In this document: one piece after another, positions 53,261 to 60,701 of the stretch
Layout: each line of letters begins with the position of its first letter
How positions within the stretch are numbered: position 1 is the first letter of the stretch
Origin: Burkholderiales bacterium
GTDB lineage: Bacteria; Pseudomonadota; Gammaproteobacteria; Burkholderiales; Burkholderiaceae_C
Reading direction: 5' to 3'
NCBI GenBank assembly: GCA_016191525.1
Contig: JACPOK010000019.1
Span: 124,001 to 188,000 of the forward strand
DNA: 64,000 nt
The notes under the pieces: generated by a model
The model's database searches: none
The model's input: the letters and a program-made list of their open reading frames with translations, nothing else
What the model was told of the DNA's origin: nothing
Made by a program: the position numbers and the translations under genes

Positions 53261-53629
53261 CGTGTTGGGCCCGATGTCCTGCCCGATCATGATGCGGTGG
53301 CCGTCCACGGTGCGCAGCCCGAACTCGCGCATGCCCCAGGGCTCGCTGGCGATGGGCTTGGTGATTTCGGTGCCGGTGGAAGTGATGTGGGCGAAGAAGT
53401 TGTCGACGTCATCGACGACGAGGTAAGCGAAGTAGGAGTGGTCGCCCAGCTGCGCGGGCGGCAACGCGTCAGGGCATTCGCCGGCCATGATCCTGCAGCT
53501 GTCCCGCTCCATGATCCGCCAGCCCGGGTCGCCGACTTCGTGAATGGTGAAGCCGAGGACGTCGCGGTAGAAGGCGGTGGAGGTGGCCAGGTTGGGGACG
53601 GCCAGGACGAACATGGTGCCGAGAATCAT
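53249..53629 (-). CDS. VOC-family protein
   Basis: 126 residues. LGTMFVLAVPNLATSTAFYRDVLGFTIHEVGDPGW is a standard VOC N-terminal half, and WGMREFGLRTVDGHRIMIGQDIG the C-terminal half with the metal-site acid and histidine positions. The stop codon lies inside copy B of the 63-bp repeat, so the element has probably replaced the native 3' end. It overlaps the sterol desaturase gene by 4 bp. Confidence 0.86.
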   Translation of the reverse strand: MILGTMFVLAVPNLATSTAFYRDVLGFTIHEVGDPGWRIMERDSCRIMAGECPDALPPAQLGDHSYFAYLVVDDVDNFFAHITSTGTEITKPIASEPWGMREFGLRTVDGHRIMIGQDIGPNTLRG

Positions 53630-54396
53630 GGTGTCTCCAGACGGTTCGGCGATTCAGGCGCAGCGTAGACATCCCTGAAGCGCAGCATGTCCATCAGCCT
53701 CTCCTCCTGACGTCCCGGGAATCCGCAGCGTTCAGCAAAACCCTCCGTGTCCTTGAAGGTGCCGAACAGCCGGTCCCACCAGGTGATGTCGCCGAAGTTG
53801 TATTTGTGCACGTCCAGTTGATGGTGAATGGAATGGTGCTCGGGCCGCTGGATAAACCAGCCAACCCATCGGGGCGTCTTGATGTTCGACTGGTAGAAGT
53901 ATTCGCCGACCGCGCCAAAGAAAGATGTCCATGCGCCGGCCAGCGCGGTGCCGCCGAACACGCAGTAAATGAACAGGCCCGTGATGAGAGAGTCGGCCGC
54001 GATCTCGATGGGGTGCTTGTAGAACGAGGTGAGCACTTCTATGCGGCTTGGGCTGTGGTGGATCTGGTGCAGCACCAGCCAGAACCCGTTCGCATGGCGC
54101 AGCCGGTGCCACCAGTAGAAGACGAAGGTGCCGACGAACCAGTAAAAGGCCCCTTCCGCCACGGGGGTTGACCAACCACCCAGGTGAAAGAGGGAATAGT
54201 CGCGAAAGAACTTGTTCCAGGTGATGCCGCCCACGCCGATAAGAACGAGCTGCATCAGGTTCATCAGGCCGGCGCGCAGGTACCAGCCTGATGAAGGCGG
54301 CAACACCCGGCCGGGAGAGAGCCGCTCCCACGCGAAGAAGATCAGCGTGAAGACGATGATCAGGGCGGCGGGGAGGAGTTGTTCTTGGTAGGGCAT
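53626..54396 (-). CDS. Sterol desaturase/fatty acid hydroxylase family membrane protein
   Basis: 256 residues. Di-iron histidine motifs: WWHRLRHANGFW, LVLHQIHHSPSRIE and PEHHSIHHQLDVHKYNFGDITWWDRLFGT. Several membrane helices surround them. Members hydroxylate or desaturate lipids with oxygen. This is the second such gene in the window, and unlike the one at 334-2121 it has no extra domain. Its ATG lies 8 bp from the truncated end of the cassette array, so its original upstream region was probably replaced when the array arrived or decayed. Confidence 0.9.
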   Translation of the reverse strand: MPYQEQLLPAALIIVFTLIFFAWERLSPGRVLPPSSGWYLRAGLMNLMQLVLIGVGGITWNKFFRDYSLFHLGGWSTPVAEGAFYWFVGTFVFYWWHRLRHANGFWLVLHQIHHSPSRIEVLTSFYKHPIEIAADSLITGLFIYCVFGGTALAGAWTSFFGAVGEYFYQSNIKTPRWVGWFIQRPEHHSIHHQLDVHKYNFGDITWWDRLFGTFKDTEGFAERCGFPGRQEERLMDMLRFRDVYAAPESPNRLETP

Positions 54397-54403
54397 GAAA
54401 GCC

Positions 54404-54467
54404 GTTAGCTCAGAGTGTCAATCAAAGCGGGACAAACTCCGTGTCCGTGTCGAACGACTTGTTAGGC
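54404..54467 (-). other. Truncated attC site A (distal end of cassette array)
   Basis: On the minus strand it begins GCCTAAC (54467-54461) followed by AAGTCGTTCGACACGGACAC, the left-arm pattern of the other sites. The right arm and a GTTRRRY core are missing; instead a GAGCTAACGGC sequence follows. The TAA of the metalloprotease gene lies in the GCCTAAC core. Confidence 0.65.
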
Positions 54468-55523
54468 AACATCCTCGGCACCCAGGTCATAACTACCGAA
54501 AGTAAGTTCGCCAAGCCCACGCTGCTGTACTAAATACAGAAGCGCTTGAAAGCGGGAGACACCCGAAAGCGCGGCCTCATACCCGGGCAAAGGGTAGAAC
54601 TCTCGTAGCGCACGAATGGAAAGCTGGTGGCGAACCTTCCAGGACGGATGTGAAACCGAGCTCAGATGAATGCTGGCTTTCAATTGAGCGAGTGCAGTCT
54701 GTGCCAAAAGCGTACCGAGAGCAACCTCGAATCCGAGTTGATCCGGCTCAACGTGGCGCTGTCCCGACATAGGTAGATAAATTCCGCAGAGGTCGGCCTC
54801 AAGCTCTCGGTTGTGCTCTGACGAATGTCCAGCATCCTTAAGAAAGTGTTCAATCGGCTGTCTGAGTTGATCAGACAGGTCAGACCCAGACGACGTATGG
54901 CCCAGCAGATGATGGGCAATTTCATGCCTGAGGACTGCCTTGTCCATGAGGGTGGCCACCGTCGCTGCGCGACCTTCTACTTTTGGGGCGGGCACAAGAA
55001 CGGTTTCGTCTTGGAACCGGATCTCGTTCCTGTTTATCCCCCAATCGATCTGGGCTTCCGAAAGCTTCTGGATATCTCGGCAAAGCTCCACGAATAGCTC
55101 TTTCGTGTCGGCGGCGTCATCCCCCAGAGCGGTTCGTGCGCGGGTTAACGTCTGGAACTCCTCATAGAGGATCGCGTACTGGAACAACACGTCCGAGAGG
55201 CCAACGTAGAAGAAAATTAGGTCTCCCTCGTACTTCTCCTTGGCGTGAAGCGCGCCAGCGTTGGCAAAAAAATTAAGGCGCTTTGCGACGAACACCCCCC
55301 GTAGGCGAGGGGCGATAGGCGGCGCGACGAGTTCTAGCAGTTCGGTGACGTATTGCTCGATTAGAAGATCGTTGCTGTAGCGCGGTACGTGCGAGTACAC
55401 ACGAACGCTACTTGGGTCCTGCCGATCCTCATAGATGTAGCTCTGATGCACCTGCTGATAGTTCTTTGAGTCTTCCTCAGGGGCCACGTTGTTGTAGTAG
55501 TGCTCTCGGGCTGAGACGGCCAT
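54462..55523 (-). CDS. Cassette gene: putative HExxH zinc metalloprotease
   Basis: 353 residues. HEIAHHLLGH (about residue 215-225) is a zinc-binding HExxH, and RELEADLCGIYL about 45 residues later supplies the third ligand in the ExxxD form seen in M48-like and related families. There is no signal peptide and only weak hydrophobic segments (FFYVGLSDVLFQYAILY). ATG lies 8 bp after the GTTAGGC core of attC B and the TAA lies within the next core, the exact layout of an integron cassette. Codon use is less GC-biased than in neighbours. The target is unknown. Confidence 0.8.
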   Translation of the reverse strand: MAVSAREHYYNNVAPEEDSKNYQQVHQSYIYEDRQDPSSVRVYSHVPRYSNDLLIEQYVTELLELVAPPIAPRLRGVFVAKRLNFFANAGALHAKEKYEGDLIFFYVGLSDVLFQYAILYEEFQTLTRARTALGDDAADTKELFVELCRDIQKLSEAQIDWGINRNEIRFQDETVLVPAPKVEGRAATVATLMDKAVLRHEIAHHLLGHTSSGSDLSDQLRQPIEHFLKDAGHSSEHNRELEADLCGIYLPMSGQRHVEPDQLGFEVALGTLLAQTALAQLKASIHLSSVSHPSWKVRHQLSIRALREFYPLPGYEAALSGVSRFQALLYLVQQRGLGELTFGSYDLGAEDVA

Positions 55524-55531
55524 GTCGTGCT

Positions 55532-55621
55532 GCCTAACGATTAGGTAACCGGCGCGCGAGAATAGGTGCGACTGAAGGGAGCGGACGCACTTGTGCATCC
55601 GTGTTGACCGACCAGTTAGAA
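55532..55621 (-). other. attC recombination site B
   Basis: 90 bp. Minus-strand boundaries are TTCTAAC (55621-55615) and GTTAGGC (55538-55532). The left arm GGTCGGTCAACACGGA and the central GTGCGTCCGC/GCGGACGCAC symmetry fold into the usual imperfect hairpin. It separates the metalloprotease cassette from the 148-residue cassette. Confidence 0.88.
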
Positions 55622-56062
55622 CTCATGCTCCACCCTTCTGAGAACCCTCACCAAGTCTTCCCGATCAAATGCGTCCGCAAACTGCGCCGCATGCTCAAGA
55701 GACTTGTAGATGGCATTCCACTGCTCGCGCGTGAATCTCGCTTCAGCACCTTGGGGTGGTTCGTAGTCAAACGCCTGAACCAACTCATTGGCTTCATCCG
55801 GAAACCTTGGGCCTTTAGCCTCGACACATCGCACTAGCCATGCTGGCAGGTAGTAGCGCCAAGCCTCCTCAGATAGAAGAGGTCGATCAAAGATGTGCCT
55901 TCGGAATACCTCGTCGGGAATTTCTGTTGCCGCGAACTGAGCAAAGTCATTCACCAGTTCGTCGCATTCCATGCACCTGTGAGGCGCAATGCCCTCTCGA
56001 TCGGGCCTAGGCACGGGAACGAACGCGTCGACGATGAGCTGTCGCAATTCAGGCGTTCCCAT
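55616..56062 (-). CDS. Cassette gene of unknown function (DUF6714-like)
   Basis: 148 residues. HRCMECDELVNDF near residue 30 (a CxxC-like pair) followed by LLSEEAWRYYLPAWLVRC resembles DUF6714, a family of unknown function; the match is by eye. It has no signal or membrane helix. ATG is 3 bp from the GTTAGAA core of attC C and TAA is in the attC B core. The acidic, aromatic-rich sequence and lower GC mark it as foreign. Confidence 0.7.
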   Translation of the reverse strand: MGTPELRQLIVDAFVPVPRPDREGIAPHRCMECDELVNDFAQFAATEIPDEVFRRHIFDRPLLSEEAWRYYLPAWLVRCVEAKGPRFPDEANELVQAFDYEPPQGAEARFTREQWNAIYKSLEHAAQFADAFDREDLVRVLRRVEHEF

Positions 56063-56065
56063 GAG

Positions 56066-56155
56066 TTCTAACGTTGGAGGTAACCGTCGGCCATGGAGAA
56101 GGCGACCCACGGGAGCGGACGCCCGTGGGCGTCCGTGTTGACGGACCTGTTATGC
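56066..56155 (-). other. attC recombination site C
   Basis: 90 bp. Minus-strand boundaries are GCATAAC (56155-56149) and GTTAGAA (56072-56066). The centre GCGGACGCCCGTGGGCGTCC is a strong hairpin. It lies between the 148-residue and 170-residue cassette genes. Confidence 0.9.
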
Positions 56156-56662
56156 CGCGGCCAAGTACGGTTGAAACAAGGTTTTGAGATCACGGTTTTC
56201 CTTTCCGAACCAGTCAACGAGTGCCTCCACGTTCTCCTGGGCTGTAGCGTACTCGCGATCATGCGGCTCGTTCTGACCGCCGGCAACGCGATCGACTAGC
56301 CTCTGGAGCTTCCACGCAGCATTTACGAACGCCTTCGCCTTTTCTTCAACATCGGACATGTCCAGGTGACCTTGCTGCTCGATCTCCCACTTGAATGTAT
56401 TAATGCGCTCAGTTAGTTCGCGACTTCGATTCACTTCGCCCATGTGATACATCGTCCAATACGAGGAGCAGTACTTTGAGAAGTGGTGCATGGACTGAAA
56501 CACCTGAAGCCGCAAGGGCCGGCGACTTTCGCGGATTGCGATGACATTGGCGCGCTCGGCAGCTGAGCTTTGCCCGCGCGCGTAGATCGCCGAGAGCACG
56601 GCGACAAGCAATGCGATGACCGCGATGACGTCCGAGATCTTGATGTCTAGATCAAGCGGCAT
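56150..56662 (-). CDS. Cassette gene: single-pass membrane protein of unknown function
   Basis: 170 residues. An N-terminal transmembrane helix (VIAVIALLVAVLSAIYA, about residues 11-28) is followed by a soluble, strongly helical and charged region (ELTERINTFKWEIEQQGHLDMSDVEEKAKAF) that may form a coiled coil. The ATG is inside the attC D core (GTTATGC) and the TAA inside the attC C core, so the whole cassette is almost only gene. No family was recognised. Confidence 0.75.
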   Translation of the reverse strand: MPLDLDIKISDVIAVIALLVAVLSAIYARGQSSAAERANVIAIRESRRPLRLQVFQSMHHFSKYCSSYWTMYHMGEVNRSRELTERINTFKWEIEQQGHLDMSDVEEKAKAFVNAAWKLQRLVDRVAGGQNEPHDREYATAQENVEALVDWFGKENRDLKTLFQPYLAAA

Positions 56663-56748
56663 AACGTCTGAGGTAAGCGGCACCGGTGGCGCCTGCGAGC
56701 GCAGTAAGCGGACGCTGCAAGACGTCCGTCTTGACTGATTTGTTAGCT
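56659..56748 (-). other. attC recombination site D
   Basis: 90 bp. Minus-strand boundaries are AGCTAAC (56748-56742) and GTTATGC (56665-56659), the latter containing the ATG of the downstream gene. Internal arms GACGGACGTC and GCAGCGTCCGC fold as in neighbouring sites. Confidence 0.88.
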
Positions 56749-57114
56749 GACAATCTCGGCCTCCTTTCGCTGCTTGACCCTTCTCATATGCTGCCACATG
56801 AGGACCAAGTTGATGAGGCAAGCGCCGATGCCCAGTGCGACCAGAACTTTAGCAAACAGCAAGTGAGTCCCGTAGAACCCGACCGTGGGAAAGAACAGAA
56901 CGTGAATGAGCGGATAGACAGCGCTAGTGATCAAGGCAGGTTGCCATCCCCAAGAACGGCGCAATAGGACGCCCACAAATGGGATGGCAAAGCAGACAAA
57001 CAGCAATGGCGATGTAATTTTCGGAACTCCGGTCTCGTAAAAAGGTGTGAACAACGCGTGAACACACATCACGAAAACGACCGACGCTAGGGAGATGACC
57101 AAGGCCTTGCGCAT
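56743..57114 (-). CDS. Cassette gene: small multi-pass membrane protein
   Basis: 123 residues with about four hydrophobic stretches (ALVISLASVVFVMCVHALF, LLFVCFAIPFVGVLL, LITSAVYPLIHVLFF, KVLVALGIGACLINLVLMW). The C-terminus is basic (HMRRVKQRKEAEIVS). No family was recognised. ATG lies 4 bp after the GTTAGCT core of attC E and the TAA is in the attC D core. Confidence 0.75.
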   Translation of the reverse strand: MRKALVISLASVVFVMCVHALFTPFYETGVPKITSPLLFVCFAIPFVGVLLRRSWGWQPALITSAVYPLIHVLFFPTVGFYGTHLLFAKVLVALGIGACLINLVLMWQHMRRVKQRKEAEIVS

Positions 57115-57118
57115 TGCC

Positions 57119-57196
57119 AGCTAACGTTCGACATAAGGGGCAGCGGGAAGGACGCGAAGCGGCCTTTGCGATGTCCCCTTGATGGAGGGGTTAGGC
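57119..57196 (-). other. attC recombination site E
   Basis: 78 bp. Minus-strand boundaries are GCCTAAC (57196-57190) and GTTAGCT (57125-57119). It begins CCCTCCATCAAGGGGACATC and ends GCCCCTTATGTCGAAC, with matching arms AAGGGGACAT and CCCCTTATGTC. This is a very typical attC form and differs in length from the 87-90 bp sites around it. Confidence 0.92.
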
Positions 57197-57331
57197 GCCG
57201 GCTTTGATGTGCTTGACGTACGTGACATTGGAGTACCCGTTTGGTTGCCCGTAGACCACCGAGAGCCGGTCCGCGAGGAAGGACTCAACCTCGGCGCATT
57301 CTCGTTCCTCACATAGCTCGATGCGTTGCAT
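57191..57331 (-). CDS. Cassette gene: 46-residue ORF
   Basis: ATG is 10 bp after the GTTAGGC core of attC F and the TAA sits in the attC E core, the same geometry as in neighbouring cassettes. It translates to 46 residues, beginning MQRIELCEERECAEVESFLA and ending NVTYVKHIKAGA. The opening is reminiscent of the N-terminus of GNAT acetyltransferases, so it may be a cut-down gene. It could also be a real small protein. Confidence 0.6.
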   Translation of the reverse strand: MQRIELCEERECAEVESFLADRLSVVYGQPNGYSNVTYVKHIKAGA

Positions 57332-57341
57332 CTTTGACGGC

Positions 57342-57428
57342 GCCTAACGTGGAGATGACCCGCGCACAGCAACTGCGGCGCGAGCCGCGGTGTACTGTTG
57401 TGCGTCCGTGTCGATTGATATGTTAGGC
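57342..57428 (-). other. attC recombination site F
   Basis: 87 bp. Minus-strand boundaries are GCCTAAC (57428-57422) and GTTAGGC (57348-57342). Inner arms ACACGGACGCACAACAGTAC and GCAGTTGCTGTGCGCG with GCGGCTCGCGCCGC at the hairpin tip are visible. Confidence 0.9.
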
Positions 57429-57429
57429 A

Positions 57430-57804
57430 TCAATTGCGTTTCGAGTTCTCTTGCAGCTGCTTTGCGTGCTTCATGCACTCTTCATATGCGCGCTGATATG
57501 GGGTGCCGCTAACCGAGGCCGGTTCGCGGTTCAAGGCCGCACGCGCCTCGGCAAGTGCCTCCACGTAACCTCGCTCCCGCTTGACCGGGTTCCAGTCATC
57601 GTCAAAGGGTGTCGCAATCGCCGTACTCTGAAGGATAAGCGCCCAGACCCGCCATTCTTCCGAGAATTGTTCGGGCGACTGGAGCACGGCAGAGGACCAT
57701 GCTTGGCAAGTTGCCGAGCCTTCGATCTCTGCCTTCGTCAATGCGAATGCCGGATGCGAAAGGCCAACGACTACTAGCGCGAAGATTCCCCGAGCGTTTC
57801 TCAT
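57430..57804 (-). CDS. Cassette gene: exported small protein of unknown function
   Basis: 124 residues with a signal peptide (MRNARGIFALVVVGLSHPAFA). The mature region (LTKAEIEGSATCQAWSSAVLQSPEQFSEEWRVWALI and YQRAYEECMKHAKQLQ) is mostly helical with two cysteines that could pair. It has no known motif. ATG is 4 bp after the GTTAGGC core of attC G; the TGA lies next to attC F. Confidence 0.72.
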   Translation of the reverse strand: MRNARGIFALVVVGLSHPAFALTKAEIEGSATCQAWSSAVLQSPEQFSEEWRVWALILQSTAIATPFDDDWNPVKRERGYVEALAEARAALNREPASVSGTPYQRAYEECMKHAKQLQENSKRN

Positions 57805-57808
57805 TGAC

Positions 57809-57895
57809 GCCTAACGTCGAAGGCCACCGGCACACAACACACGCCGCGCAGCGGCCTCCTGCTGTTGTGAGTCCGCGTGGGCCGACCAGTTATGT
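57809..57895 (-). other. attC recombination site G
   Basis: 87 bp. Minus-strand boundaries are ACATAAC (57895-57889) and GTTAGGC (57815-57809). Arms GCGGACTCACAACAGCAGGA and GTGTGTTGTGTGCCGG, with a GCCGCTGCGCGGC hairpin tip, are visible. This is the rightmost complete site. Confidence 0.88.
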
Positions 57896-58077
57896 GAAGC
57901 CGTGGTGGAGTTCACGGAATGGTGGAGCGAGACAGGCGGCATGGCCCCACTTAGCGGCAAACCCCTTGGCGCGCCAACCTGCAACCTGTGGAGGCGCGCA
58001 CGGCGGCGGCTACCTTGCCCACGCGCAACGCCAGAAGCCACCCGCGCACCGGCAGACACGCCCAAACAAAGGGGCAG
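57896..58077 (-). other. Cassette-like segment without a convincing gene
   Basis: The segment between attC G and a GTTAGAG-like heptamer (minus strand, 58084-58078) has cassette size, about 180 bp. One minus frame is open across it but runs through attC G and shows no natural start or stop. It may be a gene-less cassette or the remnant of one. The expected next attC is missing; the 63-bp repeat copy D begins 9 bp further on. Confidence 0.45.
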
Positions 58078-58092
58078 CTCTAACAGGTTCTT

Positions 58093-58155
58093 TTCGGAGG
58101 AGAAAAGGCCTGCAGAGCGCACCAGCTGTGCGTGAGCCGCTATAGATTTCAGAGC
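58093..58155 (-). repeat. 63-bp dispersed repeat, copy D (proximal end of cassette array)
   Basis: On the minus strand it starts GCTCTGAAATCTATAGCGG, continues CACGCACAGCTGGTGCGCTC and ends GCAGGCCTTTTCTCCTCCGA. It is opposite in orientation to copies A-C. It lies where the next attC of the array would be expected. Confidence 0.9.
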
Positions 58156-58389
58156 ACTATGCATGCGAAGCCGATGCCACATAACGTAATGTATGCCGCA
58201 GCTCGCTGCGGATTAATCTGGCGCTTGCGGATTAAAACTGCAAACCCGGCAGCGCAACGTATTGATAGCAAAGGCTTTAACGCTATTCGTTGTTTATCTT
58301 CCACGATTAAATTGGGCCACAAACCCGGCAGATCGCCAACTGCTGTATGCCAGGTTGTGGCTGGAAGCGTCATCAACCTTTGGGGGCAT
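58156..58389. other. Gene-free, AT-richer spacer right of the cassette array
   Basis: No open frame here looks coding. The stretch has short internal repeats (GCGGATTAATCTGGCGC, GCGGATTAAAACTGC), a CATAAC that is not part of an attC, and the right copy of the 24-bp direct repeat at 58310-58333. It is likely residual intergenic or decayed mobile DNA. Confidence 0.5.
58310..58333 (+). repeat. 24-bp direct repeat, right copy
   Basis: AATTGGGCCACAAACCCGGC and the next four bases match 53157-53180 with two differences, in the same orientation. Confidence 0.6.
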
Positions 58390-58391
58390 GG

Positions 58392-58412
58392 ATACCGGGT
58401 CGAGCCCGGTAT
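58392..58412. repeat. REP-like hairpin, copy 1
   Basis: ATACCGGG-TCGAG-CCCGGTAT, an 8-bp perfect stem flanked by GG and GACA. The same design recurs at 58449 and 61573. Confidence 0.8.
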
Positions 58413-58448
58413 GACATGCGTTGGTCGAGGCGCGGATTGCGCGTCTGG

Positions 58449-58469
58449 ATGCCGGGTCAAGCCCGGCAT
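58449..58469. repeat. REP-like hairpin, copy 2
   Basis: ATGCCGGG-TCAAG-CCCGGCAT, an 8-bp perfect stem flanked by GG and GAGA. Compensatory changes relative to copy 1 (A-T for G-C) keep the stem. Confidence 0.8.
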
Positions 58470-58493
58470 GAGAAGCCCACAAAAGAAAAAGCC

Positions 58494-58556
58494 GCTATGA
58501 ATTTCATAGCGGCCCACGCACAGCCCATGCGGGCTGCAGCCATTTTTCCCTCTGAA
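58494..58556 (+). repeat. 63-bp dispersed repeat, copy A (right edge of accessory block)
   Basis: The left end GCTATGAA-T-TTCATAGC is a perfect 8-bp palindrome. GGCCCACGCACAGCCCATGC and GGGCTGCAGCCATTTTTCCC follow, then TCTGAA. It has the same orientation as copies B and C and lies 8 bp from the end of metK. Confidence 0.9.
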
Positions 58557-58564
58557 TTGGCCTC

Positions 58565-59746
<1,182 letters not shown>

Positions 59747-59769
59747 TTGGGATACTCCGTTAACTGGTT

Positions 59770-59788
59770 ACAAGGCGCGTTGCCTTGT
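59770..59788 (-). promoter_or_regulatory. Hairpin in the metK leader
   Basis: ACAAGGC-AACGC-GCCTTGT (minus strand) is a 7-bp stem about 24 bp upstream of the metK ATG in a divergent intergenic region of 133 bp. It could act on translation or message stability. I do not see the conserved cores of known SAM or SAM/SAH riboswitches, so no ligand is proposed. Confidence 0.3.
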
Positions 59789-59879
59789 GCCGGAGCTTGG
59801 GGCGAACGCTTTAGCAGTTGTTTTTTACGTCGCCCTGCAAGTAGTTCATAACTCGGCGACCCCTGGATTTTAAACCCTT

Positions 59880-60698
59880 GTGAAAACCCTGTTCCGCCTG
59901 TTGGCAGTGGTGCCGCTTTCCGCCCTGCACGCGCTGGGCTGGCTGCTGGGCTGGCTGACGTTTTTGGCGTCCGCCACCTACCGCCGCCGTTTCATCGAAA
60001 ACGCGGCCCAGGCGGGCTACAGCTTTGGCCAGGTTCGTGCCGCCGTGGCCGAGGCGGGGCGGCTGGTGGCCGAAACGCCCCGGCTGTGGTTTGGCGAGGC
60101 CGCGCCTGTGGAATGGGACGGGGCGGAGCTGATTGACCTGGCCCACGCGCAAGGTCGCGGCGTCGTTTTTCTCACCCCGCACCTGGGCTGCTTCGAGGCC
60201 ACGGCGCAGGCCTATGCGGCGCGCTATGGCCACATCACCGTGCTTTACCGCCCCGCGCGAAAGGCCTGGCTGCGCGAGCTGGTCGACACCTCGCGCCAGC
60301 GGCCCAATCTGGCCACCGCGCCCACCACGCTGGCCGGTGTCAAGCAGATGCTCAAGGCGCTGCGCGCCGGTGACGCGGTGGGCCTGCTGCCCGACCAGGT
60401 GCCGCCCAACGGGCTGGGTGTGTGGGCGCCGTTCTTCGGGCGTGACGCCTACACGATGACGCTGTCGGCCCGTATGGCGCGCCAGGCCGATTCGGCCGTG
60501 CTGCTGGCCTGGGGCGAGCGCCTGCCCTGGGGCCGCGGCTACCGCATCCACCTGCGCAAGGTGCCGGTGTGGCTTGTGGAAGACCCGCAGCAATCAGCGG
60601 CGCAGGTCAACGCGCTGATGGAAGGCCTGATCCGCGAATGCCCGCAGCAGTACCTCTGGGGCTATGCCCGCTACAAGACCCCGCGGGACGGTGCCTGA
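59880..60698 (+). CDS. LpxL/LpxM-like lysophospholipid acyltransferase (first copy)
   Basis: 272 residues with a GTG start. An N-terminal membrane helix (LLAVVPLSALHALGWLLGWLTFLA) precedes the acyltransferase domain with HLGCFEATAQAYAARYG (HxxxxE/D motif; the His-Leu-Gly-Cys-Phe-Glu arrangement is typical), YRPARKAWLRELV and GLLPDQVPPNGLG. It transfers acyl chains to lipid A precursors or related lipids at the inner membrane. It is followed after 3 bp by a second gene of the same family. Confidence 0.9.
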   Translation: MKTLFRLLAVVPLSALHALGWLLGWLTFLASATYRRRFIENAAQAGYSFGQVRAAVAEAGRLVAETPRLWFGEAAPVEWDGAELIDLAHAQGRGVVFLTPHLGCFEATAQAYAARYGHITVLYRPARKAWLRELVDTSRQRPNLATAPTTLAGVKQMLKALRAGDAVGLLPDQVPPNGLGVWAPFFGRDAYTMTLSARMARQADSAVLLAWGERLPWGRGYRIHLRKVPVWLVEDPQQSAAQVNALMEGLIRECPQQYLWGYARYKTPRDGA

Positions 60699-60701
60699 CG
60701 C

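Noticed and set aside
57811-58182. Minus-strand 123-codon frame at the right end of the array as a gene
   Set aside because: It runs through attC G and the 63-bp repeat copy D, and has no start or stop in the positions used by the other cassette genes.
58180-58200. CATAAC sequence right of the cassette array as a further attC
   Set aside because: There is no partner GTTRRRY at attC distance and no palindromic arms; the surrounding repeats are of another kind.
59747-59879. SAM or SAM/SAH riboswitch upstream of metK
   Set aside because: Only a simple 7-bp hairpin is visible. I could not find the conserved core or pseudoknot elements of known SAM-binding RNAs.
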